A DNA stretch of 64,000 bases from contig CAYVBY010000001.1 of assembly GCA_964449895.1 (NCBI GenBank), forward strand, positions 372,001 through 436,000, written 5' to 3'. This document shows, piece after piece, positions 61,693 to 64,000 of this stretch (its first letter is position 1; the number at the start of each line of letters is the position of its first letter). A program made the position numbers and the translations under genes. The DNA is from Intestinibacter sp964449895. Lineage in GTDB: Bacteria > Bacillota > Clostridia > Peptostreptococcales > Peptostreptococcaceae. The notes below the pieces were generated by a model, which saw only the letters and a program-made list of their open reading frames with translations, had not been told where the DNA came from and did not search any database.

Positions 61693-63558
61693 TTAAAATT
61701 TTTTACCCATATCTTGTGGATTTCTTTTTTGATCAGGAGGATTCATTTTACCTGGTGGATTCATTTTTTTATTTGATTGTCCTTTTGATTGTTCTTTTAA
61801 TGCTCCTTGTTGTAAAAGCTCATTAATTGAAGATGAAATTTTTATACTTCCCATTAATTCTCCTCCACTATATGTCCCATTTGTATAAATTCCATTTTCA
61901 TTTTTGCCATTATGTTTGCCACCTAGATATATCTTATATGTAGAATTATCCTTAATATCAGGAGAAGATACTATAACAGATGAATATTGTTTGCTAGGAG
62001 AAAAAGTAATTAATTCATTTCCCTTATTATCTTCTATATGTACTAAAGTATTTTCAGATTGTGATTTTAAAACAACAGATATTACATTTTGTTTACTTGT
62101 ATCACTTGGATTTTCCATCATATCTGAACTTTCAGTTGCAATTAATATTCCACCATTTATATTAAAATCAATTCCATAATCTAAAGAGCTATTACCACCA
62201 TTTGTTGGACCATTTACTAATACTAAACCATCATTCATCTTTATAATTCCGTTTGAATCTAATCCATCACCTGATGCATTAATTAAAATTGTACCTCCAT
62301 TTATTATTAATTCTGCCTCCTCATCTGTTTCAAATGGATTTTCTCCTTGTTTATTTTGTGATGAATTATCATTACCACTAGATGCGTTTATACCATCATC
62401 ACTTGCATTTATATTTATATGTCCTCCACTTAATGTTATTTTTTGACTTTCTATACCTTCGTAAGAGTTTGTTATGTCTATATTTCCTCCACTTATTTTT
62501 AAATTTACATCAGAGTGTATACCATCATCACCAGATTTTATATTTATATCTGCTTTTTTAATTTTTATTATTTCATTTGAATGTATTGAATCATCTAAAG
62601 AATCTATATCTAGTTTTCCTCCATTTATTTCGATACTTTTAGATGCTTTTATTCCTTTTGTACTTTCTTCTTGATCATCACTTTCTATATTCTTATATTG
62701 ACGAACTGGTAATTCTCCATTACCTACTAATTGATTAGTATTTTTGCTACCTCCTCCAGTAGATAATTTAATATCTCCATCATTTATAATTAAATTAGTT
62801 TCAGCTTGAATTCCATCCTGTCCTGAAATAATATCAATATTTCCACCTTCTATTTGAATATAACCTTTATCTGTATCATTTGTATTAGTTGATTTTATAC
62901 CATCTCCATCAGAGATAACTTTTATATTTCCATCTAAAACAATTACACTATCTTTTCCTTTTATACCATGATTTACAGAATTAATAGTTATATTTCCACT
63001 TTGAATTATTAAATCATCCTTACTAGTTATTCCATTATTATAATTACCTTCTATATTTAGAGAGCCTTCTCCCATTATAACCAAATCTGACTTACTAAAT
63101 ATAGCAGAATTTGGTTCATCTTCATCAGCTTCTAATTTATACTCTTTTCCGTCTGATATATTATTTTTACTATCTTTAGATGTCGATAATACTACTTTAT
63201 CTCCATTAATAATATTTATAGGTGCATTATCTGAACAAGTTATACTGGCATTATCTAAGACTATATATACATCATCTTTATCACCCACATCTACTGCTAA
63301 TTGTCCATCAGATAAAGTTCCGCTTACACTATAAGTACCTTCTTTATTTATAGTAACAATATTTTTATCAATACTTACACCATCTCCATCAACACTTACA
63401 TTATCACTTAATTTTATATATGTGTCTATCTTTCCAATCGTTTCAAGTTTTATCCCATTAATTGATGTTAAATCTTCACTATTATTATTTGATGAACATG
63501 CAGTTAAAACACTCGTTAAAGAACATAAAAGTAAAAAATTTATTAATCTTTTATTCAT
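61693..63558 (-). CDS. Cthe_2159-like carbohydrate-binding domain lipoprotein
   Basis: 621 residues from ATG at 63558 (GGAGG upstream). Signal peptide with lipobox LTAC-SS (about residues 17-22), then a repetitive beta-helix rich in SGDDGIHSD, NASDDGINAS and SDGDGIKST turns, as in the Cthe_2159 (DUF4353) family. The C-terminus is Pro/Lys/Met-rich (MNPPGKMNPPDQK). The reference protein binds acidic plant polysaccharides and Ca2+. It converges on the VTC-DUF4956 pair, the usual gene neighbourhood of the family. Confidence 0.88.
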   Translation of the reverse strand: MNKRLINFLLLCSLTSVLTACSSNNNSEDLTSINGIKLETIGKIDTYIKLSDNVSVDGDGVSIDKNIVTINKEGTYSVSGTLSDGQLAVDVGDKDDVYIVLDNASITCSDNAPINIINGDKVVLSTSKDSKNNISDGKEYKLEADEDEPNSAIFSKSDLVIMGEGSLNIEGNYNNGITSKDDLIIQSGNITINSVNHGIKGKDSVIVLDGNIKVISDGDGIKSTNTNDTDKGYIQIEGGNIDIISGQDGIQAETNLIINDGDIKLSTGGGSKNTNQLVGNGELPVRQYKNIESDDQEESTKGIKASKSIEINGGKLDIDSLDDSIHSNEIIKIKKADINIKSGDDGIHSDVNLKISGGNIDITNSYEGIESQKITLSGGHININASDDGINASSGNDNSSQNKQGENPFETDEEAELIINGGTILINASGDGLDSNGIIKMNDGLVLVNGPTNGGNSSLDYGIDFNINGGILIATESSDMMENPSDTSKQNVISVVLKSQSENTLVHIEDNKGNELITFSPSKQYSSVIVSSPDIKDNSTYKIYLGGKHNGKNENGIYTNGTYSGGELMGSIKISSSINELLQQGALKEQSKGQSNKKMNPPGKMNPPDQKRNPQDMGKKF

Positions 63559-63660
63559 AAAAAACCTCCAAAACATATATTTACTTTATATTACCAATAA
63601 AATCTTAAATTAAACTTAATAAAAAACCACAAATAATTTTATTTTTTTTCATATTAAAAT

Positions 63661-63690
63661 TTGACAAGTTCCTTATATTATTATTATACT
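63661..63690 (+). promoter_or_regulatory. Distal promoter of the ferredoxin-type gene
   Basis: TTGACA (63661-63666), 18-nt spacer, TATACT (63685-63690). Confidence 0.55.
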
Positions 63691-63792
63691 TTTTTCAATT
63701 GTTTTATATATTTTATTTTCCGTCAATTTATTGTCCCATTTAATGGAAATATTATTGATTTTTTACAAAATATACTATAAACTAAAAGTAGG

Positions 63793-63820
63793 TTGCTTAA
63801 TATTAAAAAATGACTATAAA
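63793..63820 (+). promoter_or_regulatory. Proximal promoter of the ferredoxin-type gene
   Basis: TTGCTT (63793-63798), 16-nt spacer, TATAAA (63815-63820), 27 nt before the ATG. Confidence 0.5.
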
Positions 63821-63847
63821 GTACTTTAAATTAGGGGGATTTTGAAT

Positions 63848-64000
63848 ATGAAGAAAAAATTAGTTGTTACAGACAAATCAAAATGTCAAGCATGTTTTAC
63901 TTGCGAATTAGAATGTTCTATGGCTTTCTACAAAAAACAAGGTTTACCATGTATAGACATAACTACTAAAAAAGATGGATCTTTAAACGTACAAGCTTGT
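63848..64000 (+). CDS. 4Fe-4S ferredoxin-type protein, 5' part (cut by window end)
   Basis: First 51 codons: a 4Fe-4S motif CQACFTCELEC (residues 14-24) followed by SMAFYKKQGLPCIDI. This is the start of HycB/CooF/DmsB-like electron-transfer subunits with several clusters. AGGGGG lies 8-9 nt before the ATG. The partner enzyme must lie beyond the window. Confidence 0.8.
   Translation, partial: MKKKLVVTDKSKCQACFTCELECSMAFYKKQGLPCIDITTKKDGSLNVQAC

Noticed and set aside
1..64000. CRISPR array, prophage or integrative element
   Set aside because: No spaced direct repeats of CRISPR type, integrase, transposase or phage structural gene is visible; the dispersed repeats are irregularly spaced and in both orientations.

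Overview
This is a 64 kb, very A+T-rich window with strong GGAGG-type ribosome binding sites, frequent TTG/GTG starts and Rho-independent terminators. Gene content is clostridial: PTS/GlcT with RAT antitermination, NuoEF-like bifurcation modules, YtrA-type GntR and PspA/YdjGI. The overall character fits a gut-type member of the Peptostreptococcaceae (Firmicutes, Clostridia). No plasmid, prophage, transposase, CRISPR array, tRNA or rRNA is visible. Nearly everything is ordinary chromosome, mostly on the minus strand. There is one assembly gap of exactly 100 N at 52032-52131.

Layout. 1-9.7 kb: edge of a minus-strand gene, a TauE-type exporter, an SH3b/NlpC-P60 cell-wall hydrolase, PepT, a TetR/YczE-type operon with an operator at its promoter, MurI, a B3/B4-domain protein, a HAD phosphatase and a nitroreductase. 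9.9-13.3 kb: the glucose PTS operon glcT-ptsG, with a RAT antiterminator/terminator before each gene. 13.4-16.2 kb: YtrA-like repressor plus ABC transporter with a perfect palindromic operator, and a zinc-ribbon/YARHG protein. 16.4-22 kb: FAH-family enzyme and the aromatic amino acid operon (pheA, two DAHP synthases, tyrA), preceded by a leader encoding a Phe/Tyr-rich peptide and a terminator. 22.3-34.4 kb: CPBP protein, small HTH protein, DEAD-box helicase, HAD hydrolase, YaiI-family protein, heterodimeric ABC exporter, unknown protein, threonine dehydratase, CorC-like protein. 34.6-40.8 kb: three-gene NuoE/NuoF/(GltD + NuoG-like) flavin-iron-sulfur complex behind a consensus promoter. 41-46.8 kb: CmpB-type membrane protein, metallophosphoesterase + DprA-like pair, PIN-like protein, a candidate small RNA and a winged-helix protein. 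47-51.5 kb: trkA-trkH-trkH potassium uptake. 51.8-55.7 kb: PspA/YdjG/YdjI envelope-stress operon and a DapF-like racemase. 55.9-60 kb: small protein, orphan Nif11-type RiPP precursor behind a GNAT gene, cardiolipin synthase, methyltransferase. 60.1-64 kb: VTC polyphosphate-polymerase-domain protein + DUF4956 + Cthe_2159-like lipoprotein, then the 5' end of a ferredoxin-type gene.

Main points for a second look. (1) The aromatic operon seems to be controlled by ribosome-mediated attenuation: a 48-codon leader ORF with 16 Phe/Tyr codons, a terminator and a candidate antiterminator. T-box control is more usual in Firmicutes. (2) An intergenic element of about 110 bp with two 10-bp-arm hairpins is scattered through the window (five near-complete and at least five degenerate copies). 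(3) The two DAHP synthases share 440 bp that looks identical base for base between diverged ends, which points to gene conversion. (4) There is an orphan Nif11-type RiPP precursor. (5) The 1166-residue oxidoreductase subunit has a molybdopterin-type domain without the catalytic Cys/Sec. (6) A minus-strand small-RNA candidate has a UCCCUC loop. (7) The N gap is probably an artefact: its flanks share an exact 55-bp overlap, and collapsing it restores one reading frame.
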